The notes under the pieces: model-generated
The model's input: only the letters and a program-made list of their open reading frames with translations
Told to the model about the DNA's origin: nothing
The model's database searches: none
Origin: Bacteroidetes bacterium UBA6221
GTDB lineage: Bacteria; Bacteroidota; Bacteroidia; Chitinophagales; Chitinophagaceae
Length of the DNA: 64,000 bases
NCBI GenBank assembly: GCA_002421685.1
Contig: DISB01000016.1
Coordinates: 259,773-323,772 of the forward strand
Reading direction: 5' to 3'
Part shown: positions 1-9,310 of the stretch, in pieces
Layout of the letters: every line of letters begins with the position of its first letter
How positions within the stretch are numbered: position 1 is the stretch's first letter
Made by a program: the position numbers and the translations under genes

Positions 1-54
1 CCATAAGTGCGGGCTAATGGGTATCTTACAGCCCGTTATACACACGCACCCCCT

Positions 55-1653
55 ATGGCAAAAGTAAAAAAGGACGAGGTTGAAGAACCTTTAGAAAAAA
101 AACTATGGAAGGCTGCCGACAAGCTACGCAAGAATATGGACGCGGCCGAGTATAAGCACGTGGTGCTGGGCCTGATATTCCTCAAGTATATATCCGATGC
201 GTTTGAAGAGCTGTATGACCAACTGGTAGCGCAGAAAGCCGAAGGCGCCGACCCCGAAGATAAAAACGAGTACATAGCCGAAAAAGTGTTTTACGTACCC
301 CCCAGCAGCCGCTGGCGCTGGATACAGGGGCGCGCCGCGCTGCCCTCTATAGGCAAAGACATAGACGACGCTATGGATGCCATAGAAAAAGACAACCCCA
401 CACTGCGCGGCGTACTGCCCAAAGTATATGCGCAGGAAAAACTGGACAAGGCCGGCCTGGGCGGACTGGTGAACCTGGTGGGCAGTGCCACGCTGGGCAC
501 CAAAGAAGCGCAGAGCAAAGATATACTGGGCCGCGTGTTCGAATACTTTTTGGGAGAGTTTGCACTAGCCGAGGGCAAGAAGGGCGGGCAGTTCTACACG
601 CCGGAGAGTGTGGTAAAGCTGCTGGTAGAAATGCTGGAACCCTACGAGGGCCGCGTGTTCGACCCCTGCTGCGGCAGCGGCGGCATGTTTGTGCAGAGCG
701 AGAAGTTTATAGAAAGCCACAGCGGCCACTATAAAAACGGCAACGGCAAAAAACTGGCGCTTAACCCCGCCGACCGCATCAGCATATACGGGCAGGAGAG
801 CAACCAGACCACCTGGCGGCTGGCACGCATGAACCTGGCCATACGCGGCATAGACGCCAGCAATGTAAAGTGGAACAACGAGGGCAGTTTCCTCAACGAT
901 GCGCACAAAGACCTGAAGGCCGACTACATCATAGCCAACCCCCCGTTTAACGACAGCGACTGGAGCGGAGAGCTGCTGCGCGACGACGCCCGCTGGAGCG
1001 TGATGGGACAAAAACTGATACCGCCCACCGGCAATGCCAACTATGCGTGGATACAGCACTTCCTCTACCACATGGCGTCTACGGGCATGGCGGGCTTTGT
1101 ACTGGCCAAGGGCTCCCTCACTACACAAAGCAGCGGTGAGGGCGACATACGGCAGGCCATGATAGATAAAGACCTGGTGGACTGCATCGTCAACCTGCCC
1201 ACCAAGCTCTTCCTCAATACGCAGATACCCGCCTGCCTCTGGTTTGTGCGGCGCAACAAGCAAAAGCGAAAAGGTGAAATACTCTTTATAGACGCCCGCA
1301 ACATGGGCGAGCTCATCAACCGGAAGAACAGGATACTGACCGATGGTAAAGATGGCGAAGACGGCGATATACAGAAGATAGCCGCTACCTACCACAACTG
1401 GCGCACGGGCGATGCCCCCTATGCCGACGAGCCGGGCTTTTGCAAAAGCGCCACACTGCACGAGGTAAAGGAAAAAGGCTATGTGCTGACACCCGGCAGG
1501 TATATAGACCTGGCCGCCGATGATGATGATTTTGACTTTAACGAACGCTTTGCCACGCTGAAAGAAGAGCTGCAACAACAGATGGCCGAAGAGGCGGAGT
1601 TGAACAAAAGGATAATGGACAACCTGGGGAAAATAGAAATGAAACCCCTATAA
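55..1653 (+). CDS. hsdM: Type I restriction-modification DNA methyltransferase subunit (M)
   Basis: This is the N6-adenine methyltransferase subunit of a type I restriction-modification enzyme. It modifies host DNA with S-adenosylmethionine and forms the core complex with HsdS and HsdR. The N-terminal helical HsdM_N region covers roughly residues 10-140. The SAM-binding motif FDPCCGSGGM sits near residue 202, preceded by the GGQFYTP segment, and the catalytic motif NPPF is at about 295-298. The 532-residue length is normal for HsdM. I chose ATG 55 because the open frame upstream (GTG at 7) adds only 16 residues with no family character. HsdS and HsdR lie downstream on the same strand but are separated from this gene by extra genes, which is unusual. 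The gene is GC-richer than the hsdS target-recognition segments. Confidence 0.96.
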   Translation: MAKVKKDEVEEPLEKKLWKAADKLRKNMDAAEYKHVVLGLIFLKYISDAFEELYDQLVAQKAEGADPEDKNEYIAEKVFYVPPSSRWRWIQGRAALPSIGKDIDDAMDAIEKDNPTLRGVLPKVYAQEKLDKAGLGGLVNLVGSATLGTKEAQSKDILGRVFEYFLGEFALAEGKKGGQFYTPESVVKLLVEMLEPYEGRVFDPCCGSGGMFVQSEKFIESHSGHYKNGNGKKLALNPADRISIYGQESNQTTWRLARMNLAIRGIDASNVKWNNEGSFLNDAHKDLKADYIIANPPFNDSDWSGELLRDDARWSVMGQKLIPPTGNANYAWIQHFLYHMASTGMAGFVLAKGSLTTQSSGEGDIRQAMIDKDLVDCIVNLPTKLFLNTQIPACLWFVRRNKQKRKGEILFIDARNMGELINRKNRILTDGKDGEDGDIQKIAATYHNWRTGDAPYADEPGFCKSATLHEVKEKGYVLTPGRYIDLAADDDDFDFNERFATLKEELQQQMAEEAELNKRIMDNLGKIEMKPL

Positions 1654-1729
1654 AAAACGGAACCCGGAAGTTTGGCATGAGCCAGGGACAACCGGGATTA
1701 AGATAAACAAAGGTATAAAATTTTACAGT

Positions 1730-1849
1730 ATGAAAACAATAGCAATAATTAAGGTTGAGTATATGGGTGTGGACATACTCATTCCCTATAAGGAGGATGC
1801 GGTGAATGATTTTAAAGACACCAATTGTGTACAAAGCACTGCAAGATGA
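1730..1849 (+). CDS. Possible 39-aa small protein, or 5' part of a frameshifted gene
   Basis: A short frame starts with ATG 1730 and reads MKTIAIIKVEYMGVDILIPY and onward to a TGA at 1847-1849. It overlaps the start of the next reading frame (1806) by 44 bp. The translated segment looks protein-like (an alternating hydrophobic strand, then an acidic stretch). It could be the true N-terminus of the 1806 gene separated from it by a one-base frameshift near 1808-1815. It could also be an independent small gene. No function is recognised. Confidence 0.35.
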   Translation: MKTIAIIKVEYMGVDILIPYKEDAVNDFKDTNCVQSTAR

Positions 1850-2141
1850 TAATCTGTTTAAGGTATTCAAAAACCCAATTTGGTTTTATGTAAAATCAGA
1901 TGAAGAGCTAAGTAATTTTGTGAAGAATTTTTTTAACGAAAATCAGGGACAAAAGGTAAAGTATTTAGAAATTCTTGAAAAAGATTTTGCTAATATGAAA
2001 ACCATAGAGACACCATTTGGCGATATCGAACTACCCACTGAAAAAGCGTATTCAATACCGGTAATCGTTAGGGAAAGTCAAGACGGACTGCCAATCGTTG
2101 ACGATACGGTTTTGCCGGTTTTATTTATTAATAAACAATAA
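1806..2141 (+). CDS. Hypothetical protein in the restriction locus (111 aa)
   Basis: I do not recognise this protein. It is a small soluble protein rich in Lys, Glu, Asp and Phe (NFVKNFFNEN near residue 40), with no membrane segment or signal peptide. The start ATG 1806 is preceded by AGGAGG at 1791-1796, a canonical Shine-Dalgarno sequence that is rare in this window, although it also falls inside codons of the overlapping upstream frame. The gene lies between hsdM and hsdS on the same strand, so it is probably co-transcribed with them. It is more AT-rich than hsdM. Confidence 0.6.
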   Translation: MILKTPIVYKALQDDNLFKVFKNPIWFYVKSDEELSNFVKNFFNENQGQKVKYLEILEKDFANMKTIETPFGDIELPTEKAYSIPVIVRESQDGLPIVDDTVLPVLFINKQ

Positions 2142-2145
2142 CGCA

Positions 2146-2406
2146 ATGGCGACCGTAACACGTACACGAACCATAAGGCCATCTACACGACTGGCTACCT
2201 CTGTAAATTACAGGGTGAATGTGGAGAAGGTATTGGCCGGCGATATGCTGGAAGTGCATATCATGCACGAGAGCAAGCCTTTTAAAAGGACATTCCGTTT
2301 TGAAGGCAGGCAACTGGCGGGTAGAAACAACATCAGCTTTAAGGTAGCGGAGACAGGCAATACAGTACACATAACATGGAGCGGGGCACAGCCCATAAAT
2401 TTATAA
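2146..2406 (+). CDS. Hypothetical basic small protein (86 aa) upstream of hsdS
   Basis: This is an uncharacterised small protein. Its N-terminus is very basic and Thr-rich (TRTRTIRPSTR), and the rest looks like a compact beta-rich domain (VEKVLAGDMLEV, HIMHESKPF). I chose ATG 2146 because the longer frame from 2098 runs through the end of the preceding gene and gives an uncharacteristic Cys/Phe-rich leader. The stop is 3 bp before the hsdS start, so translation is probably coupled to hsdS. A DNA-binding or accessory role in the restriction complex is possible, but that is only inference from position and charge. Confidence 0.6.
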   Translation: MATVTRTRTIRPSTRLATSVNYRVNVEKVLAGDMLEVHIMHESKPFKRTFRFEGRQLAGRNNISFKVAETGNTVHITWSGAQPINL

Positions 2407-2409
2407 CCA

Positions 2410-3579
2410 ATGGCGGAGTGGAAGGAAGATATAATTGGGAGCTATATTCAATTAATTAATGGATATGCATTTAAATCTAAAGACTTTTTAGACGTAGAAT
2501 TAAATGGTGCCTTACCAGTAGTTAAGATAAAAAATGTTGCAAATGGAGATGTTAACCTAAATAACGTCCAATACCACAACTTCCACAGTTCTTTGAAGAA
2601 ATACCTAATCGAAGAAAATGATGTACTTATCGCAATGACAGGAAATCACCCGCAAGCCAAAACGCAGGTCGTGGGCGATGTATCAAAGTACAAGTTGAAA
2701 GATAAGGCATTGCTAAATCAGCGAGTTGGGAAAATAGTTGCAGAAAGCAATACTAACCTTTCTTTCATTTATTATTTTTTTAAAGACGAAGCAACACATC
2801 AATATTTAGCAAGTCAATCATCAGGAAGTGCGAATCAAGCAAACATATCAAAGGACGACATTTTGAATATCCCAGTCCTCCTCCCCCCCTTGCCCGAGCA
2901 GGAGGCGATAGCGGAGGTACTCAGCAGCCTCGACGATAAAATAGACCTCCTCCACCGGCAAAACAAAACCCTCGAAAGCATGGCAGAGGCCCTCTTCCGC
3001 CAGTGGTTTGTAGAAGAAGCACAGGAGGATTGGGAGGAGGTGACGTTGGGGGAGGTTGTAAATATTTATGATAGTAAGCGAATTCCATTATCAAGTCTTG
3101 AAAGAGAAAAAATGAAAGATGGCTATCTATATCCATATTACGGAGCAGCCACAATAATGGATTATGTAAATGAATATATTTTTGACGGAGAATATATTTT
3201 AATGGGTGAGGATGGTACTGTAGAAACCGATGAAGGCTATCCCGTTTTACAATTGCCTGTAGGAAAGTTTTGGGTAAACAACCATGCACATGTTTTGGAG
3301 GCAAAGAGCCCTTATAGTAACTTTTTAATTTATATTTTCTTAAAGAGTACCAATATAACGAACATAATTACTGGTGCAGTTCAACCGAAAATTAACCAAG
3401 AGGCATTAAAAGGAATTCCTTTTTTAAAGCCGTCAATCAATATTATTACAAGTACGGTAAAAAACTTTGAATCTTATTGGCAAAAAATTAAGGCCAACCA
3501 ATCCCAAATCCGCACGCTCACGCAGCTACGCGATACGCTGCTGCCTAAATTGATGAGCGGCGAGGTAAGGGTGAAATAA
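2410..3579 (+). CDS. hsdS: Type I restriction enzyme specificity subunit (S)
   Basis: This subunit chooses the DNA target for the type I enzyme. It has the usual two target-recognition domains, at roughly residues 1-155 and 205-360. Each is followed by a conserved helical spacer. The central one contains LPPLPEQEAIAEVLSSLDDK near residue 158, then KTLESMAEALFRQWF. The C-terminal one ends with LTQLRDTLLPKLMSGEVRV. The two recognition domains are AT-rich while the conserved spacers are GC-rich, which is the expected footprint of domain shuffling by recombination. The length of 389 aa is normal. The gene follows the 86-aa gene by 3 bp and precedes the putative nuclease gene by 5 bp. Confidence 0.95.
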   Translation: MAEWKEDIIGSYIQLINGYAFKSKDFLDVELNGALPVVKIKNVANGDVNLNNVQYHNFHSSLKKYLIEENDVLIAMTGNHPQAKTQVVGDVSKYKLKDKALLNQRVGKIVAESNTNLSFIYYFFKDEATHQYLASQSSGSANQANISKDDILNIPVLLPPLPEQEAIAEVLSSLDDKIDLLHRQNKTLESMAEALFRQWFVEEAQEDWEEVTLGEVVNIYDSKRIPLSSLEREKMKDGYLYPYYGAATIMDYVNEYIFDGEYILMGEDGTVETDEGYPVLQLPVGKFWVNNHAHVLEAKSPYSNFLIYIFLKSTNITNIITGAVQPKINQEALKGIPFLKPSINIITSTVKNFESYWQKIKANQSQIRTLTQLRDTLLPKLMSGEVRVK

Positions 3580-3584
3580 TTGTT

Positions 3585-4136
3585 ATGATACAACTGACTA
3601 CTATAGAACAATCCATCATAAACACGATGCGCGAGTTTGAAGCGAGTGCTTCGGGCATCCTTAAGAATAATGCGCCTTGGACAAGAGGCATAAAAAGGAG
3701 GCTTTATGACTTGGGCTGCAAATACGACTATACAATCTGTGCTTCCGGCTTGGACGGTGACAGTGAGGCTGAATGGCTCTATGACGTGGTTTGGTATAAA
3801 GAAGATGGTAAGGGACAAGATGCACGCCTTGTAGATGTTCCTATGATAGCTGAGTGTGAATGGAATGCGGGCATAGGCCATATTAAATATGATTTTGAAA
3901 AATTGCTGTTGGGCAATGCACCGCTCAGGGTAATGATATGCCAGGCAACAACAGATACCATGCAGGCTACTAAAGACTATTTCGCAGATGCCATAGATAA
4001 GTACCCGTACAATAGTCGCGATGCGCGATTCTTAATAATCATATTAGAGACCACATCGGAGACGTTTAACTATATGCTGATAACCAATGGTGAGAACCAT
4101 GAATTACAAACACACCTAAAACAGCTCCATACATAA
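3585..4136 (+). CDS. Uncharacterised protein, possible PD-(D/E)xK nuclease fold (183 aa)
   Basis: I cannot assign this protein to a named family. A stretch reading YDVVWYKE, then MIAECEW, then IKYDFEKLLLG resembles the core of PD-(D/E)xK nucleases: an Asp in a strand, an E-x-E pair after a second strand, and a Lys followed by a DFxKLL helix and a hydrophobic strand (LRVMIC). It has no signal or membrane segment. It starts 5 bp after hsdS and is followed by the DUF262 gene on the same strand, so it probably belongs to the same operon. A nuclease or DNA-end-binding accessory role is my inference and needs a profile search. Confidence 0.7.
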   Translation: MIQLTTIEQSIINTMREFEASASGILKNNAPWTRGIKRRLYDLGCKYDYTICASGLDGDSEAEWLYDVVWYKEDGKGQDARLVDVPMIAECEWNAGIGHIKYDFEKLLLGNAPLRVMICQATTDTMQATKDYFADAIDKYPYNSRDARFLIIILETTSETFNYMLITNGENHELQTHLKQLHT

Positions 4137-4175
4137 ATTATATATCTTTAAATAACTTAAAAACAACTGAGTACT

Positions 4176-5969
4176 ATGCAAGAACCATTCAAACCACTAA
4201 GCCTTTCCATCAGGGAGTTATTCGGAAATGCTGATTCACTATATAAGATACCGCAGTATCAGCGCCCATACAAATGGCAAGACGAGCAGGTTGACAGATT
4301 GTGGGATGATATATATGAAGCCTATCAGAGTGGAGAAGAAAACTATTTTTTAGGGTCTGTCATTACAGCTAAGCCGAGGGAGGATGAACGATCTGCTTAT
4401 GTGGATGTCGTCGATGGGCAACAGCGGCTTACAACCCTCATGATTTTGTTTTGCGTTGTCAGAGACTTATACCCCGGCTTGAACGACGACAAAGAAGAAG
4501 ACCCGCTGGCTGTCGATATTAATACAATCAATACCTCTATTACATTGCACGGTAAGTCGAAACGGTTAAAGCTGTATACTCACCGCCAACACCAAAGCGA
4601 CTTTGAAACGCTCATCTTGAACGGGGATACAAAAAGATTGAGTAAACCATATAAGTACCAAATACGTACCGATGAAGAGCCGAAGTATAAATTTATGAAT
4701 ACGGCTGCCATATTTACAGGCAAGCTGGAAGCATTAGGTGAAGAAAAGGTAGCTGACTTTATTGATTATCTGTTCAATAAAGTCATGATTATCCGGATAG
4801 ACTGTATGAACAGGGGGTTTGCAATCAAATTGTTCCAAGTGCTGAACGACAGGGGTATGGATTTGACCGCTGCAGATTTGATAAAGAGTTTCCTCATAGA
4901 AAAGCTTTACTCCAGGTACAAAGACGATAATGACACCGCGAAAATAAAAGAGGAACAGTTTATTGCAGATTGGCGGGAAATGGAACAGACAGTTAAGAGC
5001 AGTGATGTAAGTATGAATGACCTGTTCATTATATATGAATACTACTTGCTCGGTTACAATCCACGCAGGTCACTATACGATGAATTACAGGACGCTTTCG
5101 AACACAGAGACCCCAATGATGTGATTAATGATATCAAGTTGTTTGCAGAGACTTATTTGAAAGACATCTGTGAGTCACAGGACACCGTTTTATTCTCCTT
5201 TTGGTATATCCGATGGAATATGTACTGGAAGAGTATTTTATTAACAGCCCTGCATACAAAATACCCACAGTACGACGAGTTGAAATTGCAGTTGCGCAGG
5301 TTTTACTATCTATATTGGATTGCAGGCAAGACACTTTCGCAGATAAAACAAACGTCCTTTAATATTATAAAATGGGTAAAAGAAGGCAAATCAATGTCAG
5401 CGATTGAACTTCAATTAAATAACAAAATTAATGATGACAATATTATCAGCCTTGCTACAGCCAATCTCCAATCTCAACAGATAGCATCCGAACCATGGAT
5501 TAAGCCTCTGTTATTATTGATGGAATATAATGCTACAGATAATAGCAAGAAGCAAGGGTTCATTTCATTAAGCAAAGACTTGCACCTGGAGCATATACTG
5601 CCTGTAAAATATTATCGGTTTAATGAGTGGTCTCATTTCACAAAAGAACATGCGGACAAATGGCTTAATAGTGCAGGAAACCTTACGCTGTTGAGCGGTA
5701 AGAAAAACATTGAAGCCAGCAACAGTCCTTTTGCTACTAAAATCGGTGTTTATAAAGGTAAAGGCAAGTATGACAACAAGAATGAAAAAATTACCGCATT
5801 TGCCATAACACAGTCAGTAATGTATGACTATGAAAGCAGTAAGTATGGGAAACAATGGAATTTAGACGCAGTGTATGACAGGTGGGAATGGTTTTTCACT
5901 GAAGCACAAAATCTTTTAAAAGTGGATTTCACAGAGGTAATTAAAGCGCATCAAACAGAGCTTGTATGA
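4176..5969 (+). CDS. DUF262/DUF1524 protein, GmrSD/SspE-like
   Basis: The 597-aa protein fuses an N-terminal DUF262 (ParB/Srx-like nucleotidase) domain with a C-terminal DUF1524 HNH-type nuclease domain, the architecture of the modification-dependent GmrSD and SspE systems. DUF262 marks are IPQYQRPYKW near residue 28 and DVVDGQQRLTTL near 80, where the DGQQR motif is the nucleotide-handling signature. The DUF1524 marks are LEHILP near residue 471 followed by NSAGNLTLL and NIEASNSPF. It overlaps hsdR by 4 bp (ATGA), so the two are translationally coupled. In this setting it may attack phage DNA with modified bases that the type I enzyme cannot cut. The substrate cannot be read from sequence. 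Confidence 0.9.
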   Translation: MQEPFKPLSLSIRELFGNADSLYKIPQYQRPYKWQDEQVDRLWDDIYEAYQSGEENYFLGSVITAKPREDERSAYVDVVDGQQRLTTLMILFCVVRDLYPGLNDDKEEDPLAVDINTINTSITLHGKSKRLKLYTHRQHQSDFETLILNGDTKRLSKPYKYQIRTDEEPKYKFMNTAAIFTGKLEALGEEKVADFIDYLFNKVMIIRIDCMNRGFAIKLFQVLNDRGMDLTAADLIKSFLIEKLYSRYKDDNDTAKIKEEQFIADWREMEQTVKSSDVSMNDLFIIYEYYLLGYNPRRSLYDELQDAFEHRDPNDVINDIKLFAETYLKDICESQDTVLFSFWYIRWNMYWKSILLTALHTKYPQYDELKLQLRRFYYLYWIAGKTLSQIKQTSFNIIKWVKEGKSMSAIELQLNNKINDDNIISLATANLQSQQIASEPWIKPLLLLMEYNATDNSKKQGFISLSKDLHLEHILPVKYYRFNEWSHFTKEHADKWLNSAGNLTLLSGKKNIEASNSPFATKIGVYKGKGKYDNKNEKITAFAITQSVMYDYESSKYGKQWNLDAVYDRWEWFFTEAQNLLKVDFTEVIKAHQTELV

Positions 5970-8900
5970 CCCTGCTTTCCGAAAATATCATAGAACAATC
6001 GGCCCTTGAGCTGCTGCAGGCCATTGGCTGGCAGTACGCCCATGGCAAAGATATTTCGCCCGATGGCATAGCCGCCGAGCGGGAGAGTTTCAGCGATGTG
6101 GTATTGGCAGGCAGGCTGCGGGCAGCCGTGGCGCGTATCAATCCGCACATACCCGCCCCGGCGCAGGAGCAGGCGGTGCAAAAAGCCCTGCGCATCTACA
6201 GCCCCGATGTGCTGCACAACAACGAGCTTTTTCATGAAATGCTGGTGGAGAAAGTAAAAATACCTTATCAGCAAGATGGCTTTGAGCGCAGCCACGAGGT
6301 GGCATTGATAGACTTTACCGAAGGGAACGATAACAACGACTTCCTGGCCGTCAACCAGTACACCATAATAGAGAACGGCAAAAACAAACGCACCGATGTG
6401 CTGCTCTTCGTCAACGGCCTGCCCCTGGTGCTGATGGAGCTGAAAAACGCAGCTTCTGAACAGGCCACTATGGATAGTGCCTACCAGCAGGTGCAAACCT
6501 ACAAGTCCGTGCTGCCCTCGCTGTTTACCTACAATGAGGTATGCATCATCAGCGACGGGCTGGAGTGCAGGGCGGGCAGCCTCTCGGCAGGCCTCAGCCG
6601 CTATATGGCATGGAAGACCGCCGATGGCAAAACCGAGGCGTCAAAATACCGCCCGCAGTTGGAGACATTGATAAAAGGTATGTTGCCACCCGCCACCCTG
6701 CTGGATATGGTGCGCAACTTCATAGTATTCGAGAAAACTAAAAAAACCGACGCCGCCACGGGCCTCACCACCGTGCAGACGGTGAAGAAGCTGGCGGCAT
6801 ACCACCAGTACTACGCGGTCAACAAGGCCGTGCAGTCGGGCGTCAAAGCATCGGGTATAGATGGCGACAAGCGCGGTGGCGTGGTATGGCATACACAGGG
6901 TTCGGGCAAGAGCCTCAGCATGGTGTTCTTTGCCGGCAAGCTCATCACCGCCCCGCAAATGGAGAACCCCACCATAGTAGTGCTTACCGACCGAAACGAC
7001 CTGGACGACCAGTTGTTCGACACCTTCGCGGCGTCGCGCCAGCTATTGCGGCAAGACCCTGTACAGGCCCGCGACCGTCAGCACCTGAAGGAACTGTTGC
7101 AGGTGGCCAGCGGGGGCATCGTATTCACCACCATACAAAAGTTTTTGCCCGAAGGGGAGAAAAATATATATGACAAATTATCAGACAGGCGCAATATAAT
7201 TGTTATAGCCGACGAAGCCCACCGTACCCAATACGGCTTTGAGGCCAAAGTGGTAAAGCAGGTAGATAAAGAAACCAAAGAACAGTTGGGCCATCGTATC
7301 GTGTACGGCTTTGCCAAGTATATGCGCGACGCCCTGCCCGCTGCCACTTATGTGGGCTTTACCGGCACGCCTATCGAAAGTACGGACGTGAACACCCCAC
7401 AAGTATTTGGGCACTACGTGGATATATATGATATAGCGCAGGCGGTGGAAGACGGCGCTACGGTGCGCATCTACTACGAGAGCCGCCTGGCCAAGGTGAA
7501 CATTACCGACGAAGGGCGGAAGCTGATAGAAGAGTTTGATACGGAGCTGGAAGAAGACGAAGAAGTGACAGAAAGGCAAAAGGCCAAGGCCAAATGGGCG
7601 AAGCTGGAAGCCATAGTGGGGCAGAAAGAACGGCTGGAAAACCTGGCAAAAGATATAGTGGCGCATTACGAAGAGCGCAACAAGGTATTTGACGGCAAGG
7701 CAATGGTAGTGTGTATGAGCCGCAGGATAGCGGCGGAGTTGTACAGCCACATCATAGCCCTGCGCCCCGAATGGCACAGCGACGACCTGGGCAAGGGCGC
7801 CATCAAAGTGGTAATGACCACCAATAGTGCCGACGGGCCGGAAATACAGCGCCACCACACCACCAAAGAGCAGCGCCGTATGCTGGCCGACAGGGTGAAA
7901 GACCCCGCCGACCCGCTGCGCCTCGTCATAGTGCGCGATATGTGGCTCACGGGTTTTGACGCGCCCTGCCTGCATACCCTGTATGTAGATAAGCCCATGC
8001 GCGGCCACAACCTGATGCAGGCAATCGCGCGGGTCAACAGGGTGTTTGCAGACAAGCCCGGCGGCCTGGTGGTCGATTACCTGGGCATAGCTACCGATTT
8101 AAAAAAGGCATTGTCTTTCTATTCAGACGCCGGCGGCAAAGGCGACCCTACCGAAAAACTGGAGCAGGCCATCGGCGCCATGCTGGAAAAACTGGAAGTA
8201 GTGCGGCAGATGTTTGCCGAAGAGTCCAACAACAAAGAAGAGCTAACGCTGGCCGAACCCGAAGCCTACTATGCCAATGATACAGGTTCAGGTTTCAATT
8301 ACAGGCGTTTCTTCTCTGCCCCACCGCAGGATAAATTGTCCATCATACTGCAGGCCGAGAACCATATAGCTGGGTTGAAGGATGGTAACGAGCGGTTCAT
8401 ACGCGAAGTGCTGATACTCAGCCAGGCATTTGCGCTGGCAGTGCCGCACGAGGCGGCCATGGCTATAAAAGACGAGCTGGCTTTCCTCCAGGCGGTACGC
8501 TCGCGGTTGGTCAAGTTTACCGGCACGGGTAGCGGCCGCAGCGATTACGAAATAGAAACCGCGGTAAAAAACATCATAGACGAAGCCATCAGCAGCGACA
8601 AGGTAATAGACATATTTGAAGCCGCCGGCCTGCCCAAGCCGGATATATCCATCCTGTCAGACGAGTTCATGCTGGAGGTAAAAGGTATGAAGCACAAAAA
8701 CCTGGCGCTGGAGCTGCTGAAGAAGATACTGAACGACGAGATAAAAGCCCGAAGCAAGAGCAGCCTGGTGCGCAGCCGCAAGCTGATAGAAATGCTGGAA
8801 GGCGCGTTAAAACGTTACCAGAACAACCTGCTGAGCACTACGGAGATCATACAGGAGCTCATCAACATAGCCAAAGACATCAGGGCCGGCGATGAGGCCG

Positions 8901-9202
8901 CCGCGCAGTCGGGGCTCAACAAAGATGAGATAGCATTTTACGAAGCCCTGGCCGAAAACGACAGCGCCATAGAGGTGCTGGGCGACGAGCAGTTGCGTGT
9001 GATAGCCCGCGAGGTGGCGGAAAAAATACGCGCCAATACCACCATCGACTGGACCATACGCGAAAGCGCCCGCGCCCGCCTGATGGTAGTGGTGCGCCGC
9101 ACGCTCAACAAATACGGCTACCCGCCCGATATGCAGGCCAGAGCCATAGAAACAGTAATGAAACAAGCCGCCATGATGGCTGATTATGTATTGGAAGAAT
9201 GA
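5966..9202 (+). CDS. hsdR: Type I restriction enzyme endonuclease/translocase subunit (R)
   Basis: This is the motor and cleavage subunit of the type I restriction enzyme. It translocates DNA using ATP and cuts at a distance. The N-terminal nuclease domain shows the D-x(n)-E-x-K arrangement in RTDVLLF and LMELKNA (about residues 141-160). The helicase motor has Walker A TQGSGKS near residue 312, the DEAH box IADEAH near 416 and motif III FTGTPI near 470. A helical C-terminal domain follows. The 1078-aa length is normal. ATG 5966 overlaps the stop of the DUF262 gene. No gene follows on this strand before the intergenic repeat region, so this ends the operon. Confidence 0.96.
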   Translation: MTLLSENIIEQSALELLQAIGWQYAHGKDISPDGIAAERESFSDVVLAGRLRAAVARINPHIPAPAQEQAVQKALRIYSPDVLHNNELFHEMLVEKVKIPYQQDGFERSHEVALIDFTEGNDNNDFLAVNQYTIIENGKNKRTDVLLFVNGLPLVLMELKNAASEQATMDSAYQQVQTYKSVLPSLFTYNEVCIISDGLECRAGSLSAGLSRYMAWKTADGKTEASKYRPQLETLIKGMLPPATLLDMVRNFIVFEKTKKTDAATGLTTVQTVKKLAAYHQYYAVNKAVQSGVKASGIDGDKRGGVVWHTQGSGKSLSMVFFAGKLITAPQMENPTIVVLTDRNDLDDQLFDTFAASRQLLRQDPVQARDRQHLKELLQVASGGIVFTTIQKFLPEGEKNIYDKLSDRRNIIVIADEAHRTQYGFEAKVVKQVDKETKEQLGHRIVYGFAKYMRDALPAATYVGFTGTPIESTDVNTPQVFGHYVDIYDIAQAVEDGATVRIYYESRLAKVNITDEGRKLIEEFDTELEEDEEVTERQKAKAKWAKLEAIVGQKERLENLAKDIVAHYEERNKVFDGKAMVVCMSRRIAAELYSHIIALRPEWHSDDLGKGAIKVVMTTNSADGPEIQRHHTTKEQRRMLADRVKDPADPLRLVIVRDMWLTGFDAPCLHTLYVDKPMRGHNLMQAIARVNRVFADKPGGLVVDYLGIATDLKKALSFYSDAGGKGDPTEKLEQAIGAMLEKLEVVRQMFAEESNNKEELTLAEPEAYYANDTGSGFNYRRFFSAPPQDKLSIILQAENHIAGLKDGNERFIREVLILSQAFALAVPHEAAMAIKDELAFLQAVRSRLVKFTGTGSGRSDYEIETAVKNIIDEAISSDKVIDIFEAAGLPKPDISILSDEFMLEVKGMKHKNLALELLKKILNDEIKARSKSSLVRSRKLIEMLEGALKRYQNNLLSTTEIIQELINIAKDIRAGDEAAAQSGLNKDEIAFYEALAENDSAIEVLGDEQLRVIAREVAEKIRANTTIDWTIRESARARLMVVVRRTLNKYGYPPDMQARAIETVMKQAAMMADYVLEE

Positions 9203-9310
9203 GCAGATAGTCCCTGAATTTTAATTTCAAAAAAACATAAATTTTACGTATATTTACATTGCCGTCCGCAGGTGCACCTATTTGCGGACAGGATGCTCTT
9301 TGATATGTAA

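Noticed and set aside
565..1578. Long minus-strand frame (337 aa) inside hsdM
   Set aside because: It is antisense to a gene with clear methyltransferase motifs; it is rich in Ala, Val and Tyr from reading GC-rich codons backward and has no family character.
7181..8008. Minus-strand frame (275 aa) inside hsdR
   Set aside because: It lies wholly opposite the HsdR helicase region and shows no domain or promoter.
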